The notes under the pieces are model-generated. The model was not told the DNA's origin, made no database searches, and worked only from the letters and a program-made list of their open reading frames with translations. Position numbers and translations under genes: made by a program. 61,068 nt of DNA from a virus. Where the stretch lies: IMG/VR virus record IMGVR_UViG_3300019487_000034, positions 1 to 61,068 of that record. One strand, given 5' to 3'. Every line of letters begins with the position of its first letter. The stretch's first letter is position 1. Shown piece after piece: positions 59,229-61,068 of the stretch.

Positions 59229-59692
59229 GCTTTACTGACAGCAGCGGTCTTTCTTCTAATGTATTCTTCTAATTGAGACCGATCCATCTGGCCGATCTCC
59301 TCGTCCGCAAACTTGGGGGCCGTGGAACTGTGGAGTTTGGTGTATATCTCCCTCGCCTCACGGGCAGCGGAGATCACGAGGCTCGGGTTCTCCTCGTCCC
59401 GGAGGATCTCCGAGACTCGGGCCATGCTCTGCATGAGGAGGCGGTGAGATTCCTCCTGTTCCCACTGGGGACTGGTCCACCAGTCGGAGAAGCCGGGGGT
59501 AGCCCACCACTTGCGAATGGCCTCTGGAGCGCCGTAGCTCAATGAGGTTGCGGCGTCCAGCTCGGAGAGGGTCCCGGGAGGGTTCCGCCGGTGGAACTCA
59601 TTGCGAGCCCTGATCTGCCGGTTGGAGGGGGTGAATGATGCTGCAGCTACTACCTGCTCTAAGATGGTACTGGATGGAGGAATGCTAGTCAC
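59225..59692 (-). CDS. Possible small terminase subunit
   Basis: A 155-residue protein, helical, with basic C-terminus and a central Trp-rich segment (KWWATPGFSDWWTSPQWEQE). It is the first gene of the leftward structural operon and lies upstream of the large terminase, where small subunits commonly sit. No helix-turn-helix is obvious. Confidence 0.4.
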   Translation of the reverse strand: MTSIPPSSTILEQVVAAASFTPSNRQIRARNEFHRRNPPGTLSELDAATSLSYGAPEAIRKWWATPGFSDWWTSPQWEQEESHRLLMQSMARVSEILRDEENPSLVISAAREAREIYTKLHSSTAPKFADEEIGQMDRSQLEEYIRRKTAAVSKA

Positions 59693-60170
59693 TTCCTGTT
59701 ACTCCCTGTTACTACTAGTAGCACTTTCTTCCCTACCTGAAGCTGTATAGGCTTGTGGTAGCTTGTCTGCTGGTAGATATACTCGCTTTGCGGCCTGTGC
59801 CTGCTTCCGCTCGTACGGCCCGAATTGCATACCTCACTGAATCAGTGGCGTATGGGCATTTCGTGATGATTGCTGCCGTTGCGTTAGTTACCGCTGGTCC
59901 CATTGTAGTCTCGGTTGTTAACCCGAGCTTCAGTATAGGGTGGGACGGAGAACGGACCTACAACAACTCCTGACTGGTATCTATCACTCTGGCAGCTATG
60001 TCCCGAATCGTATGGGGTCCCGCCCTGCACGTGTGCTCTTCGGAAGGTTCCCGTGGTAGGCAACCGCATACGACCCGTAGATGGTACTATGCCCATCACT
60101 TGACAATATAGCACTTCTTTCGATTCCTGTCAAGTGCGAAGTGCACACCTCGGAGCCCTCGGTGAACACC
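59693..60170 (-). other. 478-base non-coding leader of structural operon
   Basis: No convincing gene on either strand. It holds promoter 60105-60133 with a surrounding inverted repeat, a hairpin GTGC/GCAC (60134-60146), and a leader of about 400 bases between that promoter and the first gene. Otherwise no clear signal. Confidence 0.5.
60097..60136 (-). promoter_or_regulatory. Main leftward promoter with inverted repeat
   Basis: On the minus strand TTGACA (60128-60133), 17-base spacer, TATATT (60105-60110) preceded by TGC (extended -10). The perfect 9-bp inverted repeat CACTTGACA (60097-60105) / TGTCAAGTG (60128-60136) overlaps the -35 and the start region, so it may be an operator or cruciform. 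Confidence 0.55.
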
Positions 60171-60716
60171 TCAGTCCAAGTCTCGGCCACCATTAGACCA
60201 TCTACGTTGGATACTATTCGCTACCCGCATGATGAACCCCAGCCATTCCGTGACGTTCTGGCCTCTACGTTGAGTTGAGCAGGGGGTACAAATCGGAACG
60301 AGGTTAGTGGATCGTCCGGGTCCCCGGGGATCTCCCAATTCTGCCACCACTCCCCGGGTATTGCAGGCAACGCAGCGATTACTCACGGTTCTCAGGTAGT
60401 CCTGGACCGTGAATTGTACTCCCCCGTCCAGTTTCCGAGCTGCTCTCACGAGGGCCCTGAAGGGGCGCCTGTGGCCGATGGGTACCCGGGCCGCTATTAC
60501 TGACTCCGGGCCGGGAATGCCTAGGCCCGAATGGCACCTACCGCACGTCCGCTTGTGCCCAGCCTGGCAGCTCTTGGCGATCACTTCCACTATTGATCCG
60601 CAGCTGCAGGCGGCTAGCCAGATCGCACCGACCCCCCCACCCCCACTCCTGGAATAGTGTAACATTGTGAGTTCGCCATACTGGCGATCTGTATGATCTT
60701 TTGGCTTCCTGGGCAC
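60171..60716 (-). CDS. Zinc-finger HNH-like protein
   Basis: A 181-residue protein started by GTG at 60716 behind AAGGAG. An N-terminal zinc domain (YGELTMLHY, then ACSCG and CGRC) resembles those fused to HNH enzymes; a second one (RCVACNTRG, NLVPICTPC) fits the HNH zinc pair, but the catalytic DH is missing. Possibly a degenerate homing enzyme or DNA-binding regulator. It has its own consensus promoter. Confidence 0.55.
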   Translation of the reverse strand: MPRKPKDHTDRQYGELTMLHYSRSGGGGVGAIWLAACSCGSIVEVIAKSCQAGHKRTCGRCHSGLGIPGPESVIAARVPIGHRRPFRALVRAARKLDGGVQFTVQDYLRTVSNRCVACNTRGVVAELGDPRGPGRSTNLVPICTPCSTQRRGQNVTEWLGFIMRVANSIQRRWSNGGRDLD

Positions 60717-60730
60717 ACAATACTCCTTGT

Positions 60731-60749
60731 GTATTGGCCTCACCAATAC
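60731..60749 (-). other. Hairpin at transcript start
   Basis: GTATTGG, loop CCTCA, CCAATAC, a perfect 7-bp stem just downstream of the promoter at 60754-60782. It would lie at the very 5' end of the RNA or serve as an operator. Confidence 0.5.
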
Positions 60750-60753
60750 TCCT

Positions 60754-60782
60754 ATTATATCACAATGATATTGCGGGGTCAA
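60754..60782 (-). promoter_or_regulatory. Strong consensus leftward promoter
   Basis: On the minus strand TTGACC (60777-60782), 17-base spacer, TATAAT (60754-60759) preceded by TGA. It is the best sigma70-like match in the window and drives the zinc-finger gene at 60716. Confidence 0.7.
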
Positions 60783-60792
60783 ATGGTGCGTC

Positions 60793-61068
60793 CGGCCCGT
60801 GTGTAAGTGCCGGAGTGTAGTGGTAGAAGTTGTGGCCCGGGCGTCGAGAGCAAACCCACTTCCACGTCGGTGGTTCTTAACACCTACCCCACGGTGGGCT
60901 TGGGATAGGAGAGGGGGGAAGTAACCAGCTAACACTGCTGGGGTATGCCCAGTACGACCCATCGCACCCAATACGGGTACCAGCGTACCCACAGGGTCCC
61001 AGTCCCCCCCCCCCCCCCCCCCCCCTTTCTTTCTCTCTTTTGTCCCCCCCCACTCCCACCACCCGCGA
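60793..61068. other. Right end, hairpins then poly-C
   Basis: Non-coding. GGGTAC/GTACCC (60975-60990, loop CAGC), TCCGGC/GCCGGA (starting near 60792) and CCAGC/GCTGG near 60926-60943 are visible before long C runs from about 61003. The C runs are probably artefacts. No genes supported. Confidence 0.5.

Noticed and set aside
59755-59973. 72-residue plus-strand frame in the late leader
   Set aside because: Opposite to transcription, no ribosome-binding site, Val/Ala-rich composition typical of chance frames.
60993-61068. Small minus-strand frame over the right-end poly-C
   Set aside because: It encodes a run of Gly and depends on the homopolymer; no ribosome-binding site.

Overview
The window looks like a nearly complete genome of a tailed double-stranded DNA phage with a short, podovirus-like tail. 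It carries a portal, an adaptor, a very large tail-nozzle-like protein, several Gln/Ala-rich ejection-type proteins, and no tape measure or tail-tube genes. Lipoprotein signals, an exported Clp-like protease and consensus TTGACA/TATAAT promoters point to a Gram-negative bacterial host. No phage RNA polymerase was recognised, so transcription probably uses host RNA polymerase. Both ends are low-complexity poly-C/G tracts that look like sequencing or assembly artefacts. No terminal repeat or circular overlap was found.

Layout. Bases 1-608 are a non-coding, strongly structured leader. From 609 to 24031 about 58 tightly packed genes run rightward, most joined by ATGA, GTGA or TAATG overlaps. They include many small unknown proteins, a Gp88-like protein, a DUF932 protein, an exported lytic transglycosylase and an exported ClpP-like protein. 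Further right are a Cas4-like Fe-S nuclease, an HNH-AP2 homing endonuclease and a family A DNA polymerase with Leu at the 762-type position. These are followed by a PD-(D/E)XK protein, a RuvC-like resolvase, a small HExxH protein and two small lipoproteins. The arm ends with a CYTH-fold protein, a DinG/XPD-like helicase, a dATP/dGTP pyrophosphohydrolase-like (MazZ/DUF5664) protein, a collagen-like lipoprotein and a uracil-DNA glycosylase.

From 60716 down to 23982 the genes run leftward and encode packaging, capsid, tail and lysis functions. The order is a Zn-finger HNH-like protein, a possible small terminase, a cluster of small beta-rich proteins, the large terminase, the portal, an M15 endolysin, scaffold and major capsid protein. 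A GIY-YIG endonuclease follows, then three mosaic tail-fibre genes, a lipoprotein, a holin-like protein, the adaptor, the nozzle, five ejection-type proteins, a second holin-like protein and small basic proteins. The two arms meet tail to tail with a 50-bp overlap of coding sequence.

Regulation. Seven leftward promoters of the form TTGACN-N17-TATAAT-like were read by eye in intergenic gaps of the right arm, most with an extended -10 TGn and several with an inverted repeat at the start site. Six weaker rightward candidates lie in the left arm, mostly inside genes. The least expected signals are two RNA-like ones. One is a family of four hairpin pairs sharing the loop GAACGRAGTGA, each just before a start codon between 16.7 and 21.3 kb. 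The other is a densely structured non-coding stretch beside the GIY-YIG gene at 47.65-47.82 kb. All calls come from reading the sequence; no database search was run.
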